Positions 25,856 through 34,853 of a stretch of DNA of 64,000 nucleotides are shown piece by piece. The notes under the pieces are model-generated. The model worked only from the letters and a program-made list of their open reading frames with translations. It was not told the origin of the DNA and did not search any database. The position numbers and the translations under genes were made by a program. Numbering within the stretch: the first letter of the stretch is position 1; the number at the start of each line of letters is the position of its first letter. The stretch comes from JBLNBN01 sp050260015 (GTDB taxonomy: Bacteria > Bacteroidota > Ignavibacteria > Kapaibacteriales > UBA2268), in contig JBLNBN010000036.1 of NCBI GenBank assembly GCA_050260015.1, forward strand, positions 3,898 through 67,897, in the 5' to 3' direction.

Positions 25856-26980
25856 ATGCAAGAATCGTTTAATAGGTTTCAATTATCTGGCTATTTTGGC
25901 CCTGAATTCTTTTGCGATAGAGCGATAGAAACGCAAAAATTACTCGAAGCGAGAGCAAATCAACGAAATATTACGCTAATTTCCAACCGCCGTCTGGGAA
26001 AAACGGTCCTTCTCTGGCATGCGTTCGGCGAGCTGGAAAAGAAGCGCAAAGACGTAGTTTTCGTATATATGGACATAATGAAAATCAAGTCCATTAAAGC
26101 TTTTGCAGAGTATTTTGGCGGTTCCGTTTTCGCCAAGACCGAGAAAGTCAATAGTACGACTCTGAAAAAATTAGCCAATTTCTTTTCGAGCTTAAACGTT
26201 AAGATGGGCTTCGACGCGTTAACCGGTCAGCCGACGTTCGAGCTTGGAATAGGGGAGCGACGCGACGAACTTAATTCGCTCGAAAAGATATTTGAGTATA
26301 TCAGGAGTAAAGATAAATCGTTTATTATTTGTTTCGACGAGTTTCAACAGATTGAGAGCATCGGTTCAAAAGAAATAATCGCGGCGCTCAGGCCGATGAT
26401 CGCGCAAACGCCAAACGCGACTTTCGTATTTTCCGGCAGCAAGCGGACTATGTTAAGCGAGATGTTCGCCGATCCCAAGGGCGTATTTTTCCAGAGCGCG
26501 GAGATAATGCATTTGGGGCCTATCGACCGCGGCGAGTACGAGAAATTTATTCGCGAGAATATGGCGATCGGCAAAAAAACGATCGACGAGGAGGGGATAG
26601 AGTTAATATTCGAATTAACGCGCGGCGCCACGTATTACGTGCAGTACATCTGCAATAGATTATACTCGCAGCCTAAGAAGAAAATCGATCGCGCGGTCGT
26701 TGCCGAGACCTTTCGCTACTCGCTGCTTGAATTGAATTACGTTTACGAGCAAATAGCCGGGCTGATAACAAAACATCAACTAAGAGTATTACGTGCGATA
26801 GCCGCCGAAGGTTTGGTCGCCGAGCCGCTTGCTTCGGATTTCCTGTCAAAATACGAATTAGGCGCGGCGAGCAGCGTAGCTAAAACGCTAAAAACATTAG
26901 AGGATAAAGAATTAATACTTGCCGAGCCCGCCCGCCGGGTATACGATCCGTTCTTCGAGGCATGGTTAAATAGTTTTTAA
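25856..26980 (+). CDS. Archaeal-type P-loop ATPase (PF01637-like)
   Basis: A 374-residue AAA+/STAND-like ATPase of the family first known from archaea. Walker A is SNRRLGKT (43-50), with Ser in place of the usual first Gly, as is common in this family. Walker B is FIICFDEFQQ, and a sensor-type FSGSKR follows. The C-terminal winged-helix region (about 290-374) is family-typical. Members are generally uncharacterised, often encoded alone. Here it is alone, behind a repeat-palindrome operator, and ends in its own terminator. Confidence 0.82.
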   Translation: MQESFNRFQLSGYFGPEFFCDRAIETQKLLEARANQRNITLISNRRLGKTVLLWHAFGELEKKRKDVVFVYMDIMKIKSIKAFAEYFGGSVFAKTEKVNSTTLKKLANFFSSLNVKMGFDALTGQPTFELGIGERRDELNSLEKIFEYIRSKDKSFIICFDEFQQIESIGSKEIIAALRPMIAQTPNATFVFSGSKRTMLSEMFADPKGVFFQSAEIMHLGPIDRGEYEKFIRENMAIGKKTIDEEGIELIFELTRGATYYVQYICNRLYSQPKKKIDRAVVAETFRYSLLELNYVYEQIAGLITKHQLRVLRAIAAEGLVAEPLASDFLSKYELGAASSVAKTLKTLEDKELILAEPARRVYDPFFEAWLNSF

Positions 26981-27013
26981 ATATCTGATTTTCCTAAACA
27001 TAATTATTAAAGG

Positions 27014-27050
27014 AAAGGGACTCTCTTTATGAAAGTTCCCTTTTTTTTTC
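27014..27050 (+). terminator. Rho-independent terminator
   Basis: AAAGGGA...TCCCTTT hairpin followed by a long T-run, just after the AAA ATPase gene. Confidence 0.7.
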
Positions 27051-27128
27051 TTATTTTTGAAATTCTATAATTGAAGAAAAACATAGAAACTATTGCAATA
27101 AAAATACAATTTCCACCAAAGGCTATTT

Positions 27129-29057
27129 ATGTCACGATTTGTTTTTAAACCGTTTGAAGAAATGACCGCCGAAGACTACGCGGCTGTCGGCTTTAAATCG
27201 GGCCTGGAGGTTCACCAGCAGCTTTTGACCCGTCGGAAGCTATTTTGCCGCTGCCCTGCCGGCCATTTTAACAACACAGAATACAACGCTGAAATATTGC
27301 GCCATATGCGTCCCACGCTCTCCGAGTTAGGGGAATACGACGGTACGGCATTAATGGAATTTAAGACGAAGAAGAACATCATCTACCGCATCCATTACGA
27401 TACGGTCTGCACCTACGAGATGGACGACACGCCTCCGTTCGAAATAAACGACGAAGCGCTCGACGCCGCTTTGACGCTTGCAATGGTGTTCGACTCAAAT
27501 ATAGTCGACGAGCTCCACATCGCGCGCAAGCAATACTTAGACGGCTCGATCCCGACCGGCTTCCAGCGCACCGCTATCTTCTCCGTCGGGGGCAAGCTCC
27601 CGTACAAGGACCGCGAGATCAACATTATTCAAATGTCCATCGAAGAAGACTCCTGCCGCGAAGCCAGCGACATTGGCCATAACCGCGTCTACCTTACCGA
27701 TAGGCTCGGCATGCCGCTCGTAGAGACCGTAACGTCCCCGGAAATGCGCACCCCGCAAGAGGTCGCCGAAGTAAACAATTTACTCCGACGTATGGTTCGC
27801 TCCACCGGCAAAGTCAGGACAGGCATGGGCGCCGCCCGCGAGGACGTCAACGTCTCCGTAACAGGCGGAACCCGCATTGAGATAAAAGGCGTGCCGCGCA
27901 TACCTATGATCCCCCTGCTTACGTACAACGAAGCCATGCGCCAATGGAACCTCCTGGGACTGAAGGAAGAGCTCGAACGCCGCGGCATCACCGAGAACAC
28001 TTTTGAAGCAAACTTCGTTGAAGTGACGAAAACGCTCCGCAAGACTCGCTTCCAACCGATACACGACGCGATAGCTAAAGGCAAGACTGTCAATTGCGTT
28101 ATACTCCGCGGTTACAAAGGCCTTCTCCGCTGGCAAACCCAGACGGACACCTACTTTAGCCGCGAGATCTCCGATCGCGTACGCGTTATCGCATGCCTTA
28201 CGACGCTGCCGAACATAATTCACTCCGACAGCCCGAGCGAATCCATTTCCTCGAACGAGTGGAGACAACTTAAAAAGACGGTCGGCGCCACCGAAAACGA
28301 CACGGTCGTACTCGTATGGGGCGACGCTACAGACGCCGAGACCGGAGCAAAAGAAATTATCATCCGCGCAAAGGAAGCCACGATCGGCGTCCCCAGCGAG
28401 ACCCGCCAGGCGCTCCGCGACGGCACGAACGGCTTCGAGAGAATCCTTCCCGGCCCGGAGAGAATGTATCCCGATACGGACCTTCCCCCGAAAAAGATCA
28501 CGGAGGAGCGGCTGGCTGCTTTACGCGTTGGGCTCCCGGAGAGCATCTTTACTCGCGAAGCCCGTTACTATAAGTTAGGCATTCCCGCCGACACTATCGC
28601 CCCGCTCGCAATTTCGCAATACGCAAACCTATTCGATCAAGTCGTAGACGAGCTCGGCGTCTCGCCTAAGCTTGCGGCGGTCGTTTTAGTCCAATTTATT
28701 AAGAGATTGCGCCGCGATTGGATCGACACGGACGCATTGACTTCCGAAGTTATGTACGACATCTTCAAAGCTTACGTCGACGGCAAGCTGCCCAAGGACG
28801 CGATACTTTACGTGATGAAGGACGTCGCCGAGACGGGCGTATTCACCCCGGAAATGCTTCCTACGAGGCTCGACGAAGCTCAGCTTCAGATGATCGCCAA
28901 CTCGACGATCGAAGAAATGGAACAATTTGAATTAAACTACCCGGAAAAGTATATTAGCCTGGCTATGGGAATGATGATGGCGGAAGTTCGCGGCAGAGCC
29001 GACGCCGAAGCAGTCTCCGAAATGCTGAGCAAGTTCGCCGGCAAGGAGGTTATATAA
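27129..29057 (+). CDS. gatE: Glu-tRNA(Gln) amidotransferase subunit E
   Basis: A 642-residue kinase/amidotransferase subunit that activates Glu-tRNA(Gln) by phosphorylation and transfers ammonia from GatD. N-terminal GFKSGLEVHQQLLTRRKLFC identifies GatE and not GatB. The middle holds an AspRS-like insertion (about residues 280-400), and the end a helical YqeY-like tail. GatE plus GatD is known as the archaeal tRNA-dependent amidotransferase; finding it in a bacterial genome is unusual. It precedes gatD by one base. Confidence 0.93.
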   Translation: MSRFVFKPFEEMTAEDYAAVGFKSGLEVHQQLLTRRKLFCRCPAGHFNNTEYNAEILRHMRPTLSELGEYDGTALMEFKTKKNIIYRIHYDTVCTYEMDDTPPFEINDEALDAALTLAMVFDSNIVDELHIARKQYLDGSIPTGFQRTAIFSVGGKLPYKDREINIIQMSIEEDSCREASDIGHNRVYLTDRLGMPLVETVTSPEMRTPQEVAEVNNLLRRMVRSTGKVRTGMGAAREDVNVSVTGGTRIEIKGVPRIPMIPLLTYNEAMRQWNLLGLKEELERRGITENTFEANFVEVTKTLRKTRFQPIHDAIAKGKTVNCVILRGYKGLLRWQTQTDTYFSREISDRVRVIACLTTLPNIIHSDSPSESISSNEWRQLKKTVGATENDTVVLVWGDATDAETGAKEIIIRAKEATIGVPSETRQALRDGTNGFERILPGPERMYPDTDLPPKKITEERLAALRVGLPESIFTREARYYKLGIPADTIAPLAISQYANLFDQVVDELGVSPKLAAVVLVQFIKRLRRDWIDTDALTSEVMYDIFKAYVDGKLPKDAILYVMKDVAETGVFTPEMLPTRLDEAQLQMIANSTIEEMEQFELNYPEKYISLAMGMMMAEVRGRADAEAVSEMLSKFAGKEVI

Positions 29058-29058
29058 C

Positions 29059-30447
29059 ATGAGCGCAAATGAAAATTATAAAGGCTACCGCGGCGAAGCC
29101 CTCGAAACGCTGCAAAAATTCGACGCGATGATCTGGAGCGACGTAGAAATAGTTACCCCGGAGACTACATTCGTCGGAATTATTCTGCCACGCTCGGAAA
29201 CCGCGGACTCGTTGCACGTCGTGCTCAAGCTCCGCACGGGCTACAACGTAGGCATTCGCTACGATAAAATACAAAATGTATTAATCCATGGCCGGAAGGA
29301 AGCTCATTACAAAATTCCCGAAAAGGAATTTCCGTACACTCCCAACAAGCCGCGCGTTAAGCTATTCGGTACGGGCGGCACGATCGCTTCCCGCCTGGAC
29401 TACCGCACGGGCGCGGTTATACCCGCTTTCTCCCCGGGCGAGCTCTACGGCTCCGTTCCCGAGCTTGCGGACTACTGCAATCTCGAAACGGAAAAGCTCT
29501 ACGGCGTATTCAGCGAGAACATGGGGCCCGAGCAGTGGATCGGTTGCGCTAAGGGCATTGCCCGCGAGATCGAGCAGGGCGTGCAGGGCATCGTAATAGG
29601 CCATGGCACCGACACTATGCACCATACAGCCGCTATACTTTCGTTCATGGTGCAGAATTCTCCCGTCCCGATAGTAATGGTAGGTTCGCAGCGTTCCAGC
29701 GACAGGCCCTCCTCCGACGCCGCGTTGAACTTGATTCATAGCGTTAAGACGGCCGCCGAGAGCGACATCGCCGAGGTAATGGTCTGTATGTTCGGCCCTA
29801 CGTCCGACGAATACGGCCTGCTGCACCGCGGAACCCGCGTTCGCAAGATGCACTCGAGCTACCGCTCGACGTTCCGTACGATCGGGGACATACCGATAGC
29901 GACTGTTAATAAGAACAGGATCAAGCCCTTGCGCGAGGACTACAATCGCCGCCGCAAGGATAGAGAGTTCAAATTAATGCCTTACTTCGAGGAGAAGGTC
30001 GGCATCGTTTACTATTACCCCAACATGCAGCCGGACATGATCGACTCGATGATCGACAACGGCTACCGCGGCATCGTTATCGCCGGAACGGGCCTCGGCC
30101 ACGTAAACAAGCCGCTCTACCCCGCGCTCAAGCGCGCGCAGGAGAAGGGCGTCGCCGTTTACATGACCGTGCAGACGCTCTGGGGCTACGTCCAGATGTA
30201 CGTCTACGACACGGGCCGCGATATGATGGAACTGGGCGTCGTACCGACGGCGAACATGCTTCCCGAAGTCGCCTACATGAAGCTCTGCTGGGCTTTGGGA
30301 CAGACCGACGACCTCAACGAAGTAAAGAGAATCATGCTTACGCCCGTCGCCGGAGAGATAACCGACCGCGAGCCGAGCAACGGTTACCTCGTGCTCCAGG
30401 GCGGTATTCCCGAAGTCGAGGACTTCATCGCCAAAGTTAGAAAATAA
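29059..30447 (+). CDS. gatD: Glu-tRNA(Gln) amidotransferase subunit D (asparaginase-like)
   Basis: A 462-residue asparaginase-type subunit that releases ammonia for the GatDE amidotransferase. N-terminal small domain (1-95) followed by an AnsA-like fold: GTGGTIAS with Thr108, HGTDT with Thr184 and Asp185, and Lys263 (VRKMHS), which match the four catalytic residues of GatD. The segment DYRTGAVIPAF after the first motif is GatD-specific and not found in AnsA/AnsB. It follows gatE by one base, so the two are co-translated as one complex, and ends at a hairpin terminator. Confidence 0.93.
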   Translation: MSANENYKGYRGEALETLQKFDAMIWSDVEIVTPETTFVGIILPRSETADSLHVVLKLRTGYNVGIRYDKIQNVLIHGRKEAHYKIPEKEFPYTPNKPRVKLFGTGGTIASRLDYRTGAVIPAFSPGELYGSVPELADYCNLETEKLYGVFSENMGPEQWIGCAKGIAREIEQGVQGIVIGHGTDTMHHTAAILSFMVQNSPVPIVMVGSQRSSDRPSSDAALNLIHSVKTAAESDIAEVMVCMFGPTSDEYGLLHRGTRVRKMHSSYRSTFRTIGDIPIATVNKNRIKPLREDYNRRRKDREFKLMPYFEEKVGIVYYYPNMQPDMIDSMIDNGYRGIVIAGTGLGHVNKPLYPALKRAQEKGVAVYMTVQTLWGYVQMYVYDTGRDMMELGVVPTANMLPEVAYMKLCWALGQTDDLNEVKRIMLTPVAGEITDREPSNGYLVLQGGIPEVEDFIAKVRK

Positions 30448-30461
30448 CTTCGCATATATCG

Positions 30462-30507
30462 AAATGGCAGGGCGCTTCGTCTTTAAGCGCGCTGCCATTT
30501 TCTATTT
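30462..30507 (+). terminator. Rho-independent terminator
   Basis: AAATGGCAG...CTGCCATTT with a G/C-rich inner stem (GCGCTT/AAGCGC), just downstream of gatD. Confidence 0.8.
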
Positions 30508-30594
30508 ATGGCGAGTTAAACGATATTTCGACCGTCATTCAACGACTGCCTTATCGCAGTTTATTTTTATTCGATATTATAAACAAAAGAAGAA

Positions 30595-31696
30595 ATGTTC
30601 GAACCCCAAAAAGAAAAAATGAAGGAAATAGCCGACAGAGCCGACAAGCTCCGGAGGTACCTTTGACGTCGACAAATTAAGAGAGGAGATTTCCGAGCGC
30701 GAAGCGCTTTCGCACGGCGAGGAATTTTGGAACGACGCGCAGGCGGCCCAAAAGGTAATGCGCGAGATCTCGGAGCGCAAGGAGTGGCTTTCCGGGTACG
30801 TCGCCCTATCGGAAAAGGTCGCCGACGCCGAAGCGATGCTCTCGCTCGCCGTCGAAGCCGAGGACGAATCGCTCGAGGGCGAAATAGTCTCCGAGCTTGA
30901 AGCCGCGGAGAAGACGCTCGAGGAGATGGAGATACGCAACCTGCTCTCGGGCAAGGACGACGAGCGCACGGCTCTTCTTACGATTCACGCGGGAGCCGGA
31001 GGCACGGAAGCGCAGGATTGGGCCGAGATGCTTATGCGTATGTACACTCGATGGGGCGAACGCCATAGCTATAAAGTATATCTTTTAGACGAGCTCGAGG
31101 GCGACGGCGCCGGCATAAAGAGCTGCACGCTCGAGATCGCCGGGAAGAACGCCTACGGATATTTAAAAGGGGAATCGGGAGTGCACCGCCTTGTGCGCAT
31201 TTCCCCGTTCGACTCCAACGCGCGGAGGCACACTTCCTTCGCCTCCGTTTACGTTTATCCCGAGGTCGATGACGACGTTGAAATAGAGATAAACCCGGTT
31301 GACGTCGAGATGGACACATTCCGTAGCGGCGGCAAGGGCGGGCAGAACGTCAATAAGGTCGAGACGGCCGTTAGGTTGCGGCACATACCCAGCGGCATAG
31401 TCGTTTCCTGCCAGGAGGAACGCTCTCAGCTTCAGAACCGCGAGCGCGCAATGAAGATGCTTAAGTCCCGCCTCTATCAAAAGAGAAGGGAAGAGGAAGA
31501 AGCGGCCAAGGCTGCAATAGAAGGAAAAAAGCTGAAGATAGAGTGGGGCAGCCAAATTCGATCCTACGTCTTCCAACCTTATACTATGGTCAACGATCAT
31601 CGTACGGAAACCAAGCGCACGGATATACAGGCCGTAATGGACGGCGATATAGACGAGTTCATCAAAGCGTTTTTGTTGACGCAAGGCGATGAATGA
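30595..31696 (+). CDS. prfB: Peptide chain release factor 2, with programmed +1 frameshift
   Basis: Release factor 2 reads UAA and UGA stop codons. The frame opens at ATG 30595, runs 23 codons to CTT, meets an in-frame TGA at 30664-30666, and continues in the +1 frame from 30665, giving 366 residues (E. coli 365). The CTT-TGA-C site and the Shine-Dalgarno-like GGAGG four bases before it (30652-30656) are the classic autoregulatory frameshift signals. Downstream, SPF (RF2 recognition motif) and GGQ (catalytic) are intact. This autoregulation keeps RF2 in proportion to demand. Confidence 0.95.
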
Positions 31697-31789
31697 TAAC
31701 GACTTAACCGATGCGCTTTAAAAAAATATTAACTATTGAAAATATTGACTAATTTTGCATAATTATAGCAAAATGAATTGGGTAGTAGC

Positions 31790-32911
31790 ATGAAACGTTG
31801 CGCCGTCATCATGGCCGGAGGCTCGGGCGAAAGGTTCTGGCCGCTCAGCCGCAGAAAAAAGCCTAAACAGTTATTAAATCTTAGCAGCGATGATAAGTCG
31901 ATGATCGAAGAGGCCATCGATAGGATTCGCGAATTAATCGCCCCAGAGGATATATACATCATTACCGGAGACCTGCTCGTCGAGCCTCTCAGGGAGGCGT
32001 TGACTTGCTTGCCCTCCGAGAATATCGTCGCCGAGCCCCGCAAGCGAAACACGGCGCCTTGCCTTGCCTTGGCTGCCGCGTTCGTGGAGGCTCGCTACGA
32101 GGATCTCCCGCCGTCGGAAATATCTATGGCCGTACTGACGGCCGACCAGCGCATTATGCCCGTCCGCTCGTTCCTCTCGACGGTTGATTCCGCGCTTAAC
32201 TTCGTGGAGAACACGCCCTACCTTGGCACTATAGGCATCGTCCCGGCAAGGCCTGAAACAGGTTACGGCTACATAGAGGTGCAGGACGTCTTCGAAAAGA
32301 ATAATATGGGCGTGCAGATAAAGCCTGTGGTGCAGTTCCGCGAAAAGCCCTCGCTCGAGCTTGCCGAGCAATTCGTTAAAGCCGGGAACTTCCTCTGGAA
32401 CAGCGGTATGTTCTTCTGGCGTCTCGATACGTTCGAAGCGGCGATGATAAGGCATTTGCCGGAGGTAGGGGAAAAGATCGCCAGTATGCGCGACGCTCTT
32501 ATAGGCAAAACTCATTCCCTGGAAGATATCCCCGCGGAAATTGCCGCATATTTTGAGGACTTCCCCGATATATCCATTGATTATGGTTTAATGGAGCGGT
32601 CCAATAACACGGTCGTCGCCCGCGCTATCTTTACCTGGGACGACATTGGCGCATGGGATTCGCTCGAAAGGGTGCGCATTAAGGACGAGAACGAGAACAT
32701 CGTAACGGGCTGCACCTCGCTCGTCGACGTTACTAATTCAATTGTAATAAATGCGACGGATAATAAGATGCTCGTCGCGGCGCTTGGCCTGGAAGGGTTC
32801 GTCGTCGTCGCCACGGACGACGCGGTGCTCATTTGCCCCAAGGACAGGGTGCAGGAAGTAAAGAAGTGCGTGGAAAAACTGAAATACTCCGGCATGACCA
32901 AGTGGCTTTAG
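31790..32911 (+). CDS. manC: Mannose-1-phosphate guanylyltransferase
   Basis: A roughly 374-residue nucleotidyltransferase making GDP-mannose for surface polysaccharides. The N-terminal GGSGERFWPLSR (about residues 10-21) is the pyrophosphorylase signature; the central FREKP and NSGMFFW segments are typical of the GDP-mannose enzymes. No isomerase half is fused on, so it is the short, monofunctional form. I start at ATG 31790, rather than the TTG at 31778. Followed by hutI after 28 bases. Confidence 0.88.
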   Translation: MKRCAVIMAGGSGERFWPLSRRKKPKQLLNLSSDDKSMIEEAIDRIRELIAPEDIYIITGDLLVEPLREALTCLPSENIVAEPRKRNTAPCLALAAAFVEARYEDLPPSEISMAVLTADQRIMPVRSFLSTVDSALNFVENTPYLGTIGIVPARPETGYGYIEVQDVFEKNNMGVQIKPVVQFREKPSLELAEQFVKAGNFLWNSGMFFWRLDTFEAAMIRHLPEVGEKIASMRDALIGKTHSLEDIPAEIAAYFEDFPDISIDYGLMERSNNTVVARAIFTWDDIGAWDSLERVRIKDENENIVTGCTSLVDVTNSIVINATDNKMLVAALGLEGFVVVATDDAVLICPKDRVQEVKKCVEKLKYSGMTKWL

Positions 32912-32939
32912 TCTTATCGAATTAATTAAAGGCGTAAAA

Positions 32940-34187
32940 TTGGCGACTCTATTTAGAAATATTGACAGCCTCGTTACGGTAAACAACGAAGGCAAGCCGT
33001 TTAAGGTCGGCGTATCGATGGGCGACGTAGGCGAAATTCGCGACGGCGCGATGGTCTTCGACGAGAAAATACGATGGGTTGGCAAGACTGAGGACTGCGA
33101 ACGCGTTATCAACGCGAGCGATTGGGAGATCAACAGTATTATCTTCGGTCGCGGTAAGACAGTTATGCCGGGCTTCGTCGATTCGCACATGCATATCGTA
33201 TTCGCCGGCAACCGCGCTAACGAATTTGGCAGGCGTCTGCGCGGAGCGACCTATAAGGAAATCGCGCAGGAGGGCGGGGGAATACTCCACACCATGGCCG
33301 CCACCCGCAACGCGAACGTTCAGCAACTCGCCGAGAACGGCTTAAAGCTTGCTGGCAACGCAATGCGCCACGGCACGACCTCGATCGAATCCAAGAGCGG
33401 TTACGGCTTGAGCCTCGAAGCTGAACTAAATCAATTGAAAGCCAATAAGATAATAGCTAAAGAGTTGGGAATAAGCGTAACTTCCACCTTTATGGGCGCC
33501 CACGACTTCCCGCCTGAATACGCCGACAGGCGCGAGGAATATCTTGATATAATAATCAACGAAATGCTGCCGCGCGTCGCCGAGGAAAAGCTCGCGGAGT
33601 TCTGCGACGCATTCGTCGACGAGGGATATTACACTCCCGCGCAGGGCGAGCGGCTTTTCGATGCCGCCAGGAAATTGGGATTTAAGATAAAGTGCCACTG
33701 CGACGAGCTTGCCAACGTCGAGGCCGCTGAAATGGCGGCGCGCGCCGGGGCTACGTCAGCGGACCATCTCCTCTTCGTCTCGCAGCGCGGTATGGACGCC
33801 ATGCGCGCTTCCGGTACTTGCGCGACTCTCCTTCCGGGCACGGCGTACTTTATTCGAATGCCCTACGCTCCCGCGAAGGAACTCATCCAGAACAATAACA
33901 TCGTCGCGCTCGCGACGGACTGCAATCCCGGCTCCTGCTTTACCGAGAATATGCAAACCATCCTCTCGCTCGCCGTAATCAATATGCGCATGACGGCCGA
34001 GGAAGCCATTAACGCCGCCACGATAAACGGCGCGTACGCGCTCGGGAAGTCGAACGAGTTTGGCAGCCTGGAGCCCGGAAAGCGCGCCAACTTCATCGTC
34101 GCCAATATGCCGCACTATACCGAATTCTTTTACCACTTCGGCATAAACAACGTCGCCGAGACGTGGATAAATGGGAATAAATATTAA
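32940..34187 (+). CDS. hutI: Imidazolonepropionase
   Basis: A 415-residue amidohydrolase for the third step of histidine degradation (imidazolone propionate to formiminoglutamate). Metal-binding His83 and His85 lie in GFVDSHMHIVFAG; a later HCDEL and the ADHLLF segment complete the site. No ATG fits: the start is TTG at 32940, with AAAGG at 32928. No hutH, hutU or hutG is nearby. It sits oddly beside a GDP-mannose gene, so the pathway genes must be scattered, or the enzyme may serve another use. Confidence 0.85.
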   Translation: MATLFRNIDSLVTVNNEGKPFKVGVSMGDVGEIRDGAMVFDEKIRWVGKTEDCERVINASDWEINSIIFGRGKTVMPGFVDSHMHIVFAGNRANEFGRRLRGATYKEIAQEGGGILHTMAATRNANVQQLAENGLKLAGNAMRHGTTSIESKSGYGLSLEAELNQLKANKIIAKELGISVTSTFMGAHDFPPEYADRREEYLDIIINEMLPRVAEEKLAEFCDAFVDEGYYTPAQGERLFDAARKLGFKIKCHCDELANVEAAEMAARAGATSADHLLFVSQRGMDAMRASGTCATLLPGTAYFIRMPYAPAKELIQNNNIVALATDCNPGSCFTENMQTILSLAVINMRMTAEEAINAATINGAYALGKSNEFGSLEPGKRANFIVANMPHYTEFFYHFGINNVAETWINGNKY

Positions 34188-34853
34188 TGGTTAATAATGC
34201 GCTAAGCGCTTGGGAATTGATGACTTGGTCCTCGCCGCATTGGGGAGAGTTAGAGAGGGGGTTGTGGACCATCAACAAATAACAATGACCAATTAACAAG
34301 CCCATCATATACGTTATCCGGTGGAAAATAAGCTCAGGATAATAAAAGAAGTCCGTTATTTTCGAGATTCCATAAAAGACTTCGCCTCATTACTCAATGG
34401 ACGGATGACGGCTGTCTCGTTTCTTGTACTACGCCTACGGCGTAGCGCATAGGCCTCAAAGCGTCGGTTACAGATGTACAACGCCTACGGCGTAATTATT
34501 AGCGTATTAATAAATAGTTTTTCGACGCAATAAATTTATAAAGAGCGCAAATCTTACAAAACGCGCAGCGGCTCTATGTCAGTGGCAAGGTCCGCCCCGC
34601 CTCCTCCCTGCGGCGAAGCCGCGAGAAATTATGTAGAATGGGCTATACTACGTAAGCTGCGCTTCGCTTACTTATGGTTATTAAGGTCTTACCCTTGCGG
34701 GGTTGAATTAATGACCCCTCCTGCAGAGACATTTCTCTTTTTCCAAAAAAACTAAAAATATTTCAAAATCTTAGTGTTACAAAACGGCATTTCATCTGTT
34801 TATATAGGAAGTCGGTATTACAATTATTAAAAAACTAATTTGGAGCCGTTTAA
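34188..34853. repeat. Repeat-rich gap before the T9SS protein
   Basis: No gene. Two palindromes of the TACGCCTACGGCGTA type lie at about 34430-34445 and 34480-34495. At 34650-34683 a CGTAAGCTGCGCTTCGCTTA element recurs (17091, 50633), followed by a GGTCTTACCCTTGCGGGGTT stretch like those near the other copies. GCGCTAAGCGCTTGG at 34199-34213 resembles the GCGCAAGCGCTTGG family. The final 60 bases should hold the promoter of the next gene. Confidence 0.55.

Noticed and set aside
27129..29057. GatB rather than GatE
   Set aside because: The protein is far longer than GatB, has the AspRS-like insertion, and is paired with GatD.
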